DNA of 64,000 nucleotides from Stigmatella ashevillena (GCF_028368975.1 NZ_JAQNDM010000002.1:2614007-2678006); one strand, 5' to 3'; shown: positions 8,699 through 21,017, numbered from the stretch's first letter. Translations and numbers: made by a program. The notes: generated by a model not told the origin, from the letters alone.

Positions 8699-9655
8699 AA
8701 CACCCTTGGACTCCCATCCCCGAGACGCAGAGTGAAGTGGAATGGGTGAGTGCAGACAGACCCTGTTACGTCCCTCGCGCTTGGCCCGGTACAACGCCTC
8801 GTCGGCGGTCAGCAGCAACTGTTCAGGAGTGAGCACGGTGCGGTGAGGAAAGCCGGAAACCCCCAGGGAGGCGGTGATGTGCAACGCCCTCTCTGGCCCC
8901 ATCGGCTGGCTTGACACACCTTTCCACACACGTTCGGCCACGGTGATGGCGCCGACCAGGTGGGTGCGCGGCAGGAGCACGGCGAACTCCTCTCCCCCGT
9001 AGCGGGCGACGATGTCCGTCTCGCGCACGCTCTGCTGGAGGATGCGCGCCACCTCACACAGCACGGTGTCGCCCACGGGGTGCCCGTGGCGGTCGTTGAT
9101 CTCCTTGAAGAAGTCGAGATCCAACAGGATGAGGCAGAGCGCATCGTCGTAGCGCTGGGCGCAACGGAACTCCTCGCGCAGCCGCTCCTGGAAGTAGCGG
9201 TGGTTGTGAAGCTGGGTGAGTCCGTCGAGGACCGACAGCTGCTGCAGCTCCATCACCTGGGCCGCCAGCGTGGACAGGGTGTGGTGATTTGAGAAGCAAC
9301 GGTGAATCCGGGCGCGCAGCTCGTCCGTGTCCCACGGATCGGCCACCACCTCCACGCCCAACCGGAGCGCCTCCAGCCGCGTTGCGCGTGCTTCCTGGGG
9401 GGCCACCACGAGCACGGGGGCCCCCCTGCCAGGCCCCTCCACATCCATGAAGCGGCGCACCAGCGACAGATCCGCGGGCGTCTCGGGGTCCAGGCAGAGA
9501 ATGACGAGGTCCACCTCGGCCGACAGCCTGGGGGCCTCCGGCCCTGGAGGGACCACGCGCAGCGTGAATCCTTCCGGCGTCAGGGTCTTGACCAGCTTCG
9601 CCGCCGTCGACCGAGAATCATCCACCACCAGCAAGGCGAAGGGCTTCTCTCCCAC
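8687..9655 (-). CDS. Receiver-GGDEF diguanylate cyclase
   Basis: About 322 aa from the GTG at 9655, which has a G-rich ribosome-binding site 5 nt upstream; an in-frame GTG at 9736 would add 27 residues of low-complexity sequence. It has an atypical receiver-like domain (residues about 5-120, VVDDSR at the start), then a GGDEF domain whose active site reads YGGEEF. It should make cyclic di-GMP from two GTP. The receiver lacks the usual phospho-acceptor context (LVILCLDPETP), so phosphorylation control is uncertain. It lies upstream of the kinase/NtrC pair on the same strand, with a 186-bp motif-rich gap. Confidence 0.88.
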   Translation of the reverse strand: MGEKPFALLVVDDSRSTAAKLVKTLTPEGFTLRVVPPGPEAPRLSAEVDLVILCLDPETPADLSLVRRFMDVEGPGRGAPVLVVAPQEARATRLEALRLGVEVVADPWDTDELRARIHRCFSNHHTLSTLAAQVMELQQLSVLDGLTQLHNHRYFQERLREEFRCAQRYDDALCLILLDLDFFKEINDRHGHPVGDTVLCEVARILQQSVRETDIVARYGGEEFAVLLPRTHLVGAITVAERVWKGVSSQPMGPERALHITASLGVSGFPHRTVLTPEQLLLTADEALYRAKREGRNRVCLHSPIPLHSASRGWESKGVGGK

Positions 9656-9784
9656 GGTGCCCCCATCGAATTGTTGGCGCGGCAAGGTAGCACGGCCCTC
9701 GCACGGGGAGCGACCCTGACGATTGCGTCCAGCCACCGCCCTCTGTTACCCAGCCTCCAGAGTCAACCGTCACGAGGTCCATTC

Positions 9785-10579
9785 GTGGGCACCTACCCGA
9801 GCATCAGCCTCTTCTTTCCCGCCTGGAACGAGGAGGACTACGTCGAGCGTGCAGTCACGCGCGCACTGGATGTCCTTCCCCGGCTCACCGACGACTTCGA
9901 GATTGTCGTCGTCAACGACGCGTCCACGGATCGTACCAAGGAGATCTGCGAGTCGCTGGCCGAGCGCATCCCTCAGCTCCGGGTCATCACGCACGAGACG
10001 AACCTGAAGCTGGGCGGAGCGATGCGCACCGGCCTGTCGTCCTCTACCAAGGACATCGTCGTCTACACGGACATCGATCTGCCCTGGGATTTGCGGGAAC
10101 TGGAGCGGGCCCTGCACCTGATGGACTACCTGGAGGCGGACATGATCTGCGCCTTCCGGTTCGACCGCACGAGCGAAGGCCCCAAGCGCATCATCTATTC
10201 GTTCGTCTACAACCTGCTGATCCGCTCGCTCTTCGACATCAACATCAAGGACGTGAATTTCAGCTTCAAGGTGATGCACCGGCGGGTCCTGGAGTCGATC
10301 GAGCTCAGGAGCATGGGCTCGTTCATCGACGCGGAGCTGGTGGTGAAGGCCATCCGCAAGGGCTTCCGGGTCTTCCAGATGGGCGTGGACTACTTCCCAC
10401 GCACCCGGGGCGTGTCCACGCTGGCCTCCCCCTCGGTCATCCTGAAAATGGTGCGGGAGTTGGTGGACCTCTATCCCGAGACCCGCAAGCCCCTCCAGCC
10501 CTCGAAGCCCGTGCGCCTGCCCCCCTCCGTGACGACGCTGCACTCCGCCCAGCCAGCGAAGCGCCGGACCCACGGCTGA
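9785..10579 (+). CDS. Family 2 glycosyltransferase (DPM1/ArnC-like)
   Basis: 264 aa from GTG 9785, with a GAGG ribosome-binding site about 7 nt upstream; the open frame reaches further upstream, but that part is antisense to the cyclase gene. The GT2 fold is shown by SLFFPAWNEEDYVE at the N-terminus, VVVNDASTDRT, LGGAMRTGL and the metal-binding DIDLPWD. No C-terminal membrane helices are seen, so it is likely a peripheral enzyme that moves a sugar to a lipid or polyprenyl phosphate. It is followed after 14 bp by a YdjC deacetylase, suggesting a two-gene operon for a deacetylated glycolipid or glycan. Confidence 0.88.
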   Translation: MGTYPSISLFFPAWNEEDYVERAVTRALDVLPRLTDDFEIVVVNDASTDRTKEICESLAERIPQLRVITHETNLKLGGAMRTGLSSSTKDIVVYTDIDLPWDLRELERALHLMDYLEADMICAFRFDRTSEGPKRIIYSFVYNLLIRSLFDINIKDVNFSFKVMHRRVLESIELRSMGSFIDAELVVKAIRKGFRVFQMGVDYFPRTRGVSTLASPSVILKMVRELVDLYPETRKPLQPSKPVRLPPSVTTLHSAQPAKRRTHG

Positions 10580-10593
10580 CGGGCGGAGCCGCC

Positions 10594-11439
10594 GTGAAAA
10601 GCCGCACGCGCCTCATCGTCAACGCCGACGACCTGGGGATGCACCCGTCCCTGGACGCGGGCATCCTCCGTGCGCACCGGGAGGGCATCGTCACCAGCGC
10701 CACGGTGCTGGCCATGGGGCCCAGTGCACCGGAGGCGGTCCTCCACGCCAGGGAGCAGGGGCTCGCCCTGGGCGTCCACCTCGCCCTCTCCACGCGCTTG
10801 CCTTGTGCGGCCCCCGCCGCCGAAGTCCCCACCGTGGCCCCGGGGGGGCGGCTGCGCGCGAGCTGGGCTGACTTCGCACGCGCCTGGCTCACCGGGCAGG
10901 TGCGCCGCACGGAAGTGGAGCAGGAGTTGGCCGCTCAACTCGCCAGGGCGCGCGAACTGGGAGCGACGGTGGATCACCTGGATGCCCACCAACACCTGCA
11001 CCTGTTGCCAGGCCTCCGGACCTGTGTCGAATCACTCGCCCGCCGCGAGAGGCTCCCAGTGCGATGGCCAGATCAACTGCCTCGGGCCTCTTGGCTCCGG
11101 ACGCCAGGGTCTGCCTTGAAGACCTTGCTGCTGACCGTCCTGGCCCGGACGGCACCGCGCCCTCTCTCCGGTGTCCACCGGGTGAGCGCTGGAGGTGTCT
11201 TCGAGGCAGGACGTCTCGACGAGAGCACCCTGCTGAGCCTGTTGGACACGCTGCCAGCGGGAGACTTCGAGTTGGGCTGCCACCCCGGCGAGGGAACCCC
11301 CCATGTTCCCGAGGATCCCGCGTGGACCTACGGCTGGCAGTCCGAGCTGCAAGCCCTGACCAGCCCGCGGGTGAAGGCCCGGCTCGAGGCACGTGGCATC
11401 GAGCTGATCACCTATGCCAGGGCATCGCTGACGCGCTGA
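10594..11439 (+). CDS. YdjC/ChbG/HpnK-family carbohydrate deacetylase
   Basis: 281 aa from GTG 10594 with GGGCGGAG upstream. Family signatures are VNADDLG near residue 9 (metal-binding Asp pair), GVHLALS, and DHLDAHQHLHL about 110 residues later with the metal-binding histidines. The C-terminal CHPGEG motif is also typical. Members remove N-acetyl groups from sugars (ChbG on chitooligosaccharides, HpnK in hopanoid glycolipids). Its partner here is the preceding GT2 gene. The substrate cannot be read from sequence. Confidence 0.9.
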   Translation: MKSRTRLIVNADDLGMHPSLDAGILRAHREGIVTSATVLAMGPSAPEAVLHAREQGLALGVHLALSTRLPCAAPAAEVPTVAPGGRLRASWADFARAWLTGQVRRTEVEQELAAQLARARELGATVDHLDAHQHLHLLPGLRTCVESLARRERLPVRWPDQLPRASWLRTPGSALKTLLLTVLARTAPRPLSGVHRVSAGGVFEAGRLDESTLLSLLDTLPAGDFELGCHPGEGTPHVPEDPAWTYGWQSELQALTSPRVKARLEARGIELITYARASLTR

Positions 11440-11444
11440 GCGCA

Positions 11445-14400
11445 CTACGGAGCGGAGCGGGCGAGGAACCCCTTGAGGGTCGAGACGACCAGGAGCAGTT
11501 CTTGATCGAGGAGGGGAAACCGCTCCTCGATGGTGGGCGCGCCACTCTCCCGTGACGCGGCCTCCAGCGCCTTGGCATGGTCCCGCAGGATCTCGGCGCC
11601 AATGTTGGCCGCCAGGCTCTTCAAGGTGTGGGCCGCACGGGTGGCGCGCTCCCGGTCTCCGTCGTTCCAGGCCACGAGAAACTGTGCCCAGGAATCCGGC
11701 GCATCCCCCAGGAACAGCTCCGCCACCGTCCGGTACAGGCCGACATCCCCATCCAGATTGATCAGCGCGCTGTCCATGTTCACATGCTGTGGGTGGGACG
11801 TGCCCACTGGGGCCTCCGGCGGCCCCTCCTCTGTCCAGGAGCCGGGGGCGATCCACCGACCCAGCGTCTGGTAGAGATGGTTGACGTCGATGGGCTTGCT
11901 CAAATGATCGTTCATGCCGGCTTTCAAGCTGCGCTCGCGATCTCCCTCCAAGGCGTTGGCGGTCATCGCGATGATCGGCAGATGGGCGAACCGGGCCATG
12001 CTCCGGATGCGCCGGGTGGCCTCGTAGCCATCCATGACCGGCATCTGGCAATCCATCAGGACAGCCTCATACGCGCCTTGTTCCAAGCGCTCGAGCGCCT
12101 CCGCGCCATGCGCCGCCACGTCCACCTTCAGGCCCGCCCGCCGCAGGAAGTGCAGCGCCACTTCCTGATTCAGCCGATTGTCTTCCACAAGGAGGAGGCG
12201 TGCGCCTCGCAGGTGACGGAGGGCCGACTGGGAGGCTGCCTCCCGCCGCTGGGGAGCAGCCCTGAACTGCGTGGACGGATGCCCCAAGGCCCTCTGGACG
12301 GCGTCCAGCAGTGTCGAGGCCGTCACCGGCTTGTTCACGTAGGCCTGGATCCCCGCCTCCTGGGCCTGCTGGACAACCAGGGGACGCTCATCCATGGACG
12401 CCATGATGACCGTCGGCAGCGGCACCGGCTCCTGGCGGTGACGAAGCCTGCGGCTGGTCTCGATGCCATCGAGCCCAGGCATGTGGTAGTCGATCAACAT
12501 CAGGTGGTAGGGCTGACCGTTCATGCCGCGCGCCAGCTCGTCCAGCGCCGTCTGGCCGTCGGCCACCGCGTGTGCCACGAACCCGAAAGAGGCGAACATC
12601 GAGCGGAGGATGTGCCGGGCGCTGGCGTTGTCGTCCACGACCAGCACCCGCAGTTCTCCCCAGGGCACGGGCCGGGCGCTGCTGACCCGGGCGCCTTCCT
12701 CTGGGAGCTTGGCCAGCGTCAGCTCGAACCAGAAGCAGCTGCCCTGGCCCACCTGGCTGTCCACTCCGATGCGGCCCCCCATCAGCTCAACGAGCCGCTT
12801 GCTGATGGCAAGACCCAGCCCCGTGCCCCCGTACTTGCGTGTCACCGAGCTGTCGGTCTGAAAGAAGGACTGGAAGAGGCGCGGAAGCTGCTCCGCGGCA
12901 ATCCCGATACCGGTGTCCCGGACAGAGAACCGGCACACGACGCCCGAGGCCGGTTCGGCCACCTTCTCCACCCGCACGATCACCTCTCCCGCGGGGGTGA
13001 ACTTGAGCGCATTGCTGATCAGGTTCTGGAGAACCTGCCGCAGCCGCAAGGGATCCCCGGACAATGCCGCCGGCAGGGTGGGATCCACATCGAAGAGCAG
13101 CTCGATGCGCTTGTCCTGGGCGGAGTTGGCAAAGACGTCGGCCAGCCCGGAGATGAGCTCATTCAACGAGACCGGCACATTCTCGAGCTCGAGCCGACCG
13201 GCATCGATCTTCGAAAAATCGAGGATGTCATTGATGATGCCGAGCAGGGACTGGGCCGATCGGCTCGCCTTGATGATGAAGTCGCGCTTCTCCTCCGGAG
13301 CGTCCGCGTCGAGCGCGAGCTGGGTCATCCCAATGATGGCGTTCATGGGCGTCCGGATCTCATGGCTCATGTTGGCGAGGAACTCTCCCTTGGCGCGATT
13401 GGCCTCCTCGGCCGACTCCTTGGCTTGCCGAAGCTCTTCCTCGGAGCGGCGCCGACCGTGCAGGTTGTCCAGGAAGGCGTTGAACCAGCCCACCATCTCC
13501 TTGATCTCGTCCTGGGTCCGCGACGGAGGAAGGGGCTGGACCTGTTCCAGCCGATCCTTCTGAATGTTCTGGAAGCCCTCGGAGATGGCCCGGATGGGAG
13601 CCACCACCCGCCGCGAGTAGCGCATCGCCACCAGGGTGATCACCACGAAGCAGCCCACCAGGACGGCCAGTCCCACCCCGCCGATTCTCAGCATCGGCGC
13701 CATGAGGCTCGCCTGGGGCAGGACACTGATGACCTGCCACCCCATCGGGTCCAGGCGAAGGTAGTTGAGCAGCACATCCTGCTCGCCCAGCCGCAAAGCC
13801 ACCCGGCCCTGCTCACCCACCAGCAAGGCCTCGAACCCAGGAACCAGGGGCTGACCGATGAGGGACTTGTCGGGGTGGACGAGCAGCCGTCCCATTCGAT
13901 CGGCGACCATCAAGTAGCCGCCTTCCCCGATGTCCAGGCGCTTGAAATGCTCGTGAAGATGCTCGGTCGAATAATTGAGCACGACCACGCCCACGGGCTC
14001 GGGAGACATGCCCCCCTGCGGGATGCGCCGGATCAGCCTCGTGGCGACAAGCACCTTGCGGTGCGGAGAGGCCGCATTGACGTTGTCCTCCACCCCATGC
14101 CAGACGATGGCTTGAGGGGACGCGAGGGACGCGGAGTAGAGGCGGCTGCGCAGTTCCAACCTGACGGTGGAGACGTCCAGCGTGGAGCCCACGTGGAAAT
14201 GCCGCCCTGCCGGGGTGAACAGGTCGATGGACTCCAACCCCTTCAAACCGCTGTAGCCACTCAGGATGTAACCCATCTTCGCCTGGGTGGCCAACGTGGC
14301 ATAGCCGTCATCGGCATCCACCGAGACGAGCGCATCACCGATGTCCTCGATGCCGATGATGCTGGCGGCCAGGCTCTCGACCTGCTCGGTCTGAAGCCGC

Positions 14401-14570
14401 AGGTAGTCACGCTGATTGTCCAGGAGGCGGGCGTTGTATTCGCTGGCCAGACGCACGATGGCGTCGTGGGACAACTGATAGGAGGTGACGCCAAAAATCA
14501 GCAACGGCACCACGCTCGCGGCCAGCAGGTAGCCGATCAGCTTGATCGTAATGGACAATCGGATCGTCAC
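11445..14570 (-). CDS. Membrane hybrid histidine kinase: dCache-HAMP-HisKA-HATPase-REC-REC-Hpt
   Basis: 1041 aa. Membrane segments at about 10-30 and 296-316 enclose a periplasmic dCache-like sensor. HAMP follows (about 317-370), then HisKA with H403 ([10 protein letters not shown]), HATPase (N-box [25 protein letters not shown]), receiver 1 (D694), receiver 2 (D840, K892) and an Hpt domain with H981 ([13 protein letters not shown]). This is a complete phosphorelay in one chain. The gene starts 19 bp after a periplasmic-binding lipoprotein gene, which suggests that protein presents a ligand to the sensor, as LuxP does for LuxQ. No dedicated DNA-binding regulator is adjacent; the divergent gene at 15653 is another receiver-kinase. 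Confidence 0.95.
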   Translation of the reverse strand: MTIRLSITIKLIGYLLAASVVPLLIFGVTSYQLSHDAIVRLASEYNARLLDNQRDYLRLQTEQVESLAASIIGIEDIGDALVSVDADDGYATLATQAKMGYILSGYSGLKGLESIDLFTPAGRHFHVGSTLDVSTVRLELRSRLYSASLASPQAIVWHGVEDNVNAASPHRKVLVATRLIRRIPQGGMSPEPVGVVVLNYSTEHLHEHFKRLDIGEGGYLMVADRMGRLLVHPDKSLIGQPLVPGFEALLVGEQGRVALRLGEQDVLLNYLRLDPMGWQVISVLPQASLMAPMLRIGGVGLAVLVGCFVVITLVAMRYSRRVVAPIRAISEGFQNIQKDRLEQVQPLPPSRTQDEIKEMVGWFNAFLDNLHGRRRSEEELRQAKESAEEANRAKGEFLANMSHEIRTPMNAIIGMTQLALDADAPEEKRDFIIKASRSAQSLLGIINDILDFSKIDAGRLELENVPVSLNELISGLADVFANSAQDKRIELLFDVDPTLPAALSGDPLRLRQVLQNLISNALKFTPAGEVIVRVEKVAEPASGVVCRFSVRDTGIGIAAEQLPRLFQSFFQTDSSVTRKYGGTGLGLAISKRLVELMGGRIGVDSQVGQGSCFWFELTLAKLPEEGARVSSARPVPWGELRVLVVDDNASARHILRSMFASFGFVAHAVADGQTALDELARGMNGQPYHLMLIDYHMPGLDGIETSRRLRHRQEPVPLPTVIMASMDERPLVVQQAQEAGIQAYVNKPVTASTLLDAVQRALGHPSTQFRAAPQRREAASQSALRHLRGARLLLVEDNRLNQEVALHFLRRAGLKVDVAAHGAEALERLEQGAYEAVLMDCQMPVMDGYEATRRIRSMARFAHLPIIAMTANALEGDRERSLKAGMNDHLSKPIDVNHLYQTLGRWIAPGSWTEEGPPEAPVGTSHPQHVNMDSALINLDGDVGLYRTVAELFLGDAPDSWAQFLVAWNDGDRERATRAAHTLKSLAANIGAEILRDHAKALEAASRESGAPTIEERFPLLDQELLLVVSTLKGFLARSAP

Positions 14571-14589
14571 ACGGTTTCCCGATGCCGGA

Positions 14590-15585
14590 CTACTGCAGGC
14601 TGTCCAGGGTGACGAGGCTCGCCTCGACGAGCACCACGTCGGGAACGGCCTCGCCGTTGAGCACGCGGTTCGCCAGGACGACGCCCCGATACCCCTGCTC
14701 GGCGGCCTGCTGGTTGACGGTCACCTCCATCCTCCCCGACCGGATGGCCCGCTTGGCCTCCTCCAAGGCATCGTAGGCGGCCACCTTGACCCCATACCGT
14801 CCCGACTCCTGGAGATACTGGATGGCGCCCAGGGCCATCATGTCGTTGGCGCAAAACAACAATGTGATGTCCGGATGGTCGGAGAAAATCCGCCGGGTCA
14901 CCTCGCGCCCCTCATCGATCTTCCAATTCGCGGACTCCCGAGCGACGAGCCGAATGAGGGGATTCTCCTGAAAGGCCCGCTCTGCCCCGAACCTTCGCTG
15001 GCGCGAGTTGTCAGCGCTGCGGATGCCTTCGAGGATGGCCGCCTCGGCGGGCTTGCGGACCTGCCGGGCGATGAACCCGGCGGACTCGTAGGAAGCCTTC
15101 TCGTTGTCCACGCTGATGAAGGGAATGCGCGCCATGCCCTGGCCCTTCATGGCCTCGGCATCCAGCCGGTTGTCGATGTTGATGATTCGAATCCCCGCCT
15201 CCTGGGCGGCCTTCAGCACCGGCACCAACCGCAGCGAGTCCCCGGGGGCAATCACGATGGCATCGAACTTCATCCGGATCAGATCCTCGATGATCTGGAT
15301 CTGCTGCTCGATCGAGGTCTCTTGGGCCGCGGTCTTGACCACCAGCTCGATGCCCAGCTCCTTCTGAGCACGCCGGGCCCCCTTCTCCATCTCGATGAAG
15401 AACGGATTGGTGAGGGTCTTCATCACCAAGGCGATCTTCCGGGCATTGGGCGCTGCGGCCGGCTCACCCTGAGTGTGGGAAGACACGGACACGACGGCCT
15501 GCGGAACCGTCGGCCGCTGGGAGTCGCTGCACGCCATGAAGGCCGAAGCCCAGGCCAGGACACACAGCCATCGCAAGGAATGCAC
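14590..15585 (-). CDS. Sugar-type periplasmic-binding lipoprotein (RbsB/LuxP-like)
   Basis: 331 aa. Signal peptide residues 1-18 with lipobox FMAC (lipidated C19). The mature part has the Peripla_BP_4 pattern: IALVMKTLTNPFFIEMEKGA, then QIQIIEDLIRMKFDAIVIAPGDS, INIDNRLD and LFCANDMMALGAIQYLQ. These proteins bind sugars, autoinducer-2 or related polyols. No ABC permease or ATPase gene is next to it; the neighbour is a hybrid sensor kinase 19 bp downstream, so a sensing role is more likely than uptake. The ligand is unknown. Confidence 0.92.
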   Translation of the reverse strand: MHSLRWLCVLAWASAFMACSDSQRPTVPQAVVSVSSHTQGEPAAAPNARKIALVMKTLTNPFFIEMEKGARRAQKELGIELVVKTAAQETSIEQQIQIIEDLIRMKFDAIVIAPGDSLRLVPVLKAAQEAGIRIINIDNRLDAEAMKGQGMARIPFISVDNEKASYESAGFIARQVRKPAEAAILEGIRSADNSRQRRFGAERAFQENPLIRLVARESANWKIDEGREVTRRIFSDHPDITLLFCANDMMALGAIQYLQESGRYGVKVAAYDALEEAKRAIRSGRMEVTVNQQAAEQGYRGVVLANRVLNGEAVPDVVLVEASLVTLDSLQ

Positions 15586-15652
15586 AGGGGGCCTCCAGCA
15601 ACGGATTCTATACCTGCCCCCACATACAGCAACCGTGATACCCTGATTAAAG

Positions 15653-16846
15653 ATGGAACAAGCGGCGTCTGCGTCCGGACCTCCCTCTGACGGTCAGCTC
15701 CCTTCCACCCGACAGGTCCTGATCGCCGATGACGACGCAGCGAGTCGAAAAATCGCTGCCGCCTTGCTGGCGGCCTCGGACTACCGCATTCGCTTTGCCA
15801 CGAGCGGCGAGGAAGCCTTGGCGGCGGTGGGGGAGGAGCGGCCCGACCTGGTGTTGCTCGACGTCATGATGCCGGGCCTCGATGGCTTCGAGGTGTGCCG
15901 TCGGCTGCGCGAGCGATTGAGCGGCGAATACATCCCCATCATCCTGGTCACGTCGCTGGATGGACGCAGCGATGTCATCGAAGGGCTGAAGGCAGGGGCT
16001 GACGACTTTCTCCACAAACCCGTGCACGGCGCCGAGCTGAGGGCCCGGGTCTCCAATCTCCTCAAGGTGCGGGCCTACCACCAGCTCTTGGCCTCCCAAC
16101 GGGACAGCGCGCTCGCCACGGTGGAGCTGCTGCGCCAGCAGGTGCTGCACGCGGATCGCCTGGCCACTTTGGGCACGCTGGCCGCCAGTGTCAGCCACGA
16201 GCTGAACAACATTTCCCAAGTGCTCCGCAGCGCCCTGGACACAAGCAGTGCGGATGATGACGGCTGGGCCATCGCGGAGAACACGACCTCCAGGACGGTG
16301 CTCACCCACGTGGCCAACCACGTCACCGAGCTGTCGAGGACCCTCCTCCACATCGCCCGTCCCGAGGGAGGCTCAACCCCCGAGGTCGAGCTGGGCCAGA
16401 CCCTGGAAGAAGTCCACAACATGCTCCGGCTCACCGGGCGCATCCGCCATGCGGAGGTTTCCCTGGTCTTGCCCCAGGAGCGCTGTGTCATCCGCGCCAG
16501 CCCCGTGCAGGCCCAGCAGGTATTCCTCAACCTGATCGGCAATGCCGCGGACGCGGTGGTGGCCACGGGCAGCCCCCGCATCGAAGCGGGCATCCGGCTC
16601 CAGCCGGAAGGGCGACTCGAGGCCTGGGTGCAGGACAACGGCCCGGGCATGTCCGAAGACGTCCTCGCCCGCATCTTCGAGCCCTTCTTCACCACCAAGC
16701 CCCTGGGCCTTGGAACGGGCCTGGGCCTTTCCGTCGTCAAGCAGCTCGTCGAGTCCTGGGGAGGCCACATCCACGTCCAGAGCCACCCTGGGCGGGGCAC
16801 GCGCATGGTGCTCGACCTCCCGGCCGTCCAAGCGCCCACGCCGTGA
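15653..16846 (+). CDS. Receiver-histidine kinase (NtrB-like HK core)
   Basis: 397 aa, soluble. Receiver about 20-140 with D70 (LLDVMMPG) and K122. A coiled linker leads to HisKA with H182 in SVSHELNNIS, and an HATPase domain (NLIGNAADAV, DNGPGMSE, FTTKPLGLGTGLGLSVV). It starts 67 bp from the divergent lipoprotein/hybrid kinase operon, so it is probably part of the same signalling unit and may take phosphate from the Hpt domain of that kinase. The output domain is absent. Confidence 0.92.
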   Translation: MEQAASASGPPSDGQLPSTRQVLIADDDAASRKIAAALLAASDYRIRFATSGEEALAAVGEERPDLVLLDVMMPGLDGFEVCRRLRERLSGEYIPIILVTSLDGRSDVIEGLKAGADDFLHKPVHGAELRARVSNLLKVRAYHQLLASQRDSALATVELLRQQVLHADRLATLGTLAASVSHELNNISQVLRSALDTSSADDDGWAIAENTTSRTVLTHVANHVTELSRTLLHIARPEGGSTPEVELGQTLEEVHNMLRLTGRIRHAEVSLVLPQERCVIRASPVQAQQVFLNLIGNAADAVVATGSPRIEAGIRLQPEGRLEAWVQDNGPGMSEDVLARIFEPFFTTKPLGLGTGLGLSVVKQLVESWGGHIHVQSHPGRGTRMVLDLPAVQAPTP

Positions 16847-16870
16847 GGGCCTACGGCCGGGGCGCTCTGC

Positions 16871-17554
16871 TCACCGGGAAGTGTCAGGCCCTCCTGGGAC
16901 CTGCGACACATAGAGGATGTGCGGCGTGGTGTAGCCTTGAGCCATCTCCACCGTCTCGCACACCTCGAGCCCTGCCTGCCGGAGCAGGGCCTGCAACGTC
17001 TCACGCGGCTTGAGCGCCAGGGCGCCCCCTGCCTTCGTCCTCCGCAGGAGCTTCACCATCACCCACTCCTGCGCGAGGCACTTGTAGTGCTTCCAGGAGC
17101 CGTCTCCTTCGGCCTCCTTCAGCAGCAGCCTTCCTCCCGGACGCAGCAGGCGCCGCACCGTGGAGAGGAAACCCAGCCACCGCTCCTCGGGCAGCAGGTA
17201 GAGCACATCACACACCACCGCGGCATCGAACTGGCCCTCGCGCGCCGCAGCGAGATGCTCCACGGTGCCCACTTCGATGTGAACATTGGGCAACCGTCCC
17301 GGCCCCGTCGAAGCCCACCGCACCTTGCGGGCATCCGGATCCACGCCGAACACCTGGCGGTCCGAATCCTCCAGGGCGAGCAGGGCCGAGAGCAACCCAT
17401 GGCCACACCCCACATCCGCGATGGTGGCCCCAGGAGGTGCCCGACGGGCGACGGCCTCCAGCGGGGCGGAGAAGGCTCGGGCACGGACGTGAAAACGCTC
17501 CGCGGCGGGAAGTGCCGAGAACGTCGCGAGGGCCTTGCCCAGAAGCTCGCTCAC
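16871..17554 (-). CDS. Class I SAM-dependent methyltransferase
   Basis: 227 aa from GTG 17554; the open frame extends far upstream, but only as a shadow of the neighbouring gene. The SAM-binding motif ADVGCGHG (about residues 45-52), then FGVDPDARKVRWA and AAVVCDVLYLLPEE fit a Methyltransf_11/23 protein. The GTG overlaps the stop of the upstream membrane glycosyltransferase by 4 bp (GTGA), so the two are translationally coupled. A lipid-linked glycan or its carrier is a reasonable substrate guess, but nothing in the sequence proves it. Confidence 0.88.
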   Translation of the reverse strand: MSELLGKALATFSALPAAERFHVRARAFSAPLEAVARRAPPGATIADVGCGHGLLSALLALEDSDRQVFGVDPDARKVRWASTGPGRLPNVHIEVGTVEHLAAAREGQFDAAVVCDVLYLLPEERWLGFLSTVRRLLRPGGRLLLKEAEGDGSWKHYKCLAQEWVMVKLLRRTKAGGALALKPRETLQALLRQAGLEVCETVEMAQGYTTPHILYVSQVPGGPDTSR

Positions 17555-18699
17555 GAGACGTACCGATCCATTCCGAAAGCGGCACTGAGCAAGACGAGCC
17601 CCACGGCGCTGGCGGCAAGGAGCCCGTGCCGCAACCGCGGGCGTTCCCGCAGCAGCACCGCGAACGTCAGGAACAACGGAAAGGCGGAGAGCAGGTACCG
17701 CCCCATTCCCATGAAGTCCTTGGTGGACAGAGCGGGCAACCCCACGATGGCGAGGGTGAAGACGGCATAGCCCCACCCCAGCTTGCGGGCCGTGGGCCAG
17801 ACCATGCCAAGCGCGAGCAAGGTGAGCAGCGCATGGGTGATGAACCGCCCGACCACCTCCGCGTTGTTCCCCGAGAAGAACACGGCCTGGAACCAGGCCA
17901 GCTTGAGCCACGTGCGCCAGCCAGGCGCTTGATCCCACCCCGGCGAACCCTGGGTCTCCACGAAGGCGAAGGGCGAGCCAAATGCCTCTCGCAGATAGAG
18001 CAGGTAGACGATGAACCCAGCTGCGGAAAGCAGGGGAAGCATGTCGCCGGCGTTCCAGCGCAGGCCCCGCTCGCGCTTCCACTCCAGCCGGCGCACCAGC
18101 AGGCCCAGCACCACAGCAGGAGCCACGGGCCTTGCTGCCGTGGCCAGCGCTCCCAGCAACACGGCTGGCAACAAGTACCCCTTCTCCAGAAGCAGGAAGG
18201 CGCTCACCACCAGCAGCAGGAACAGCGCGTCCGAATACATGACGCCGTAGAGGTAGAAGGCGAATGGATACAGGCTGATGAGCATCCCCGCCTGAAGCGC
18301 GGTGGCCGGATCCACGCGGGTACAGGCCCACCGGGTGAAGAGCACCATCGCCAACGGGCCACACAGCAGCGTGACGGCAATGCCCGCCACGTAGGTGTTC
18401 AACCCCAGTTCCATGAACAGGCGGATGGCCAGCGGGTAGAGCGGAAAGAACGCCACGGGGCTCTGATGGCCGGGCGTATAGGAATAGCCCTGCTCGGCGA
18501 TGAGCTTGTACCAACTGGAGTCCCAGGCCACCCAGCCCATGGAGAGATACTGGTCCGGGCGCAGGGGCAGCGCCGAGGGATCCTTGTGGTGGAAGTACCA
18601 AGCGCCCGTCGCCGCCGCCACGGCACACACGGCGACGGAGACCAGAACCAGGAGCGCGATGGTGAGCGGAGGAGAGCGAGGCATGCGGGGGCGAGGCAT
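17551..18699 (-). CDS. PIG-V/Gpi18-like GT-C membrane glycosyltransferase
   Basis: 382 aa with about nine hydrophobic segments. After the first helix there is the GT-C signature VAWDSSWYKLIAEQGY (about 57-72), as in PIG-V/Gpi18 mannosyltransferases, then SPVAFFPLYPL and a YPFAFYLYGVMYSDALFLLL helix. GT-C enzymes use a polyprenyl-phosphate sugar donor on the outer side of the membrane. Coupled to the methyltransferase downstream. Substrate unknown; another integral GT-C role is possible. Confidence 0.85.
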   Translation of the reverse strand: MPRPRMPRSPPLTIALLVLVSVAVCAVAAATGAWYFHHKDPSALPLRPDQYLSMGWVAWDSSWYKLIAEQGYSYTPGHQSPVAFFPLYPLAIRLFMELGLNTYVAGIAVTLLCGPLAMVLFTRWACTRVDPATALQAGMLISLYPFAFYLYGVMYSDALFLLLVVSAFLLLEKGYLLPAVLLGALATAARPVAPAVVLGLLVRRLEWKRERGLRWNAGDMLPLLSAAGFIVYLLYLREAFGSPFAFVETQGSPGWDQAPGWRTWLKLAWFQAVFFSGNNAEVVGRFITHALLTLLALGMVWPTARKLGWGYAVFTLAIVGLPALSTKDFMGMGRYLLSAFPLFLTFAVLLRERPRLRHGLLAASAVGLVLLSAAFGMDRYVS

Positions 18700-18782
18700 G
18701 GTCCATCCCTCTGCCCCCGGTCAAGGGGCTTGGCGATGCCGGAAGACTTTCCCAGGCATCCCCAACCCCTCGGAGCCCCTGC

Positions 18783-21016
<2,234 letters not shown>

Positions 21017-21017
<1 letters not shown>

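Noticed and set aside
11577-14612. Very long plus-strand open frame (1011 codons) opposite the hybrid kinase
   Set aside because: It is the antisense shadow of a well-conserved kinase gene; its translation is rich in His, Gly, Arg and Leu with no domain.
17555-18724. N-terminal extension of the methyltransferase frame across the PIG-V-like gene
   Set aside because: The extension is a shadow of the glycosyltransferase in another frame; GTG 17554 with a GTGA overlap is the better start.
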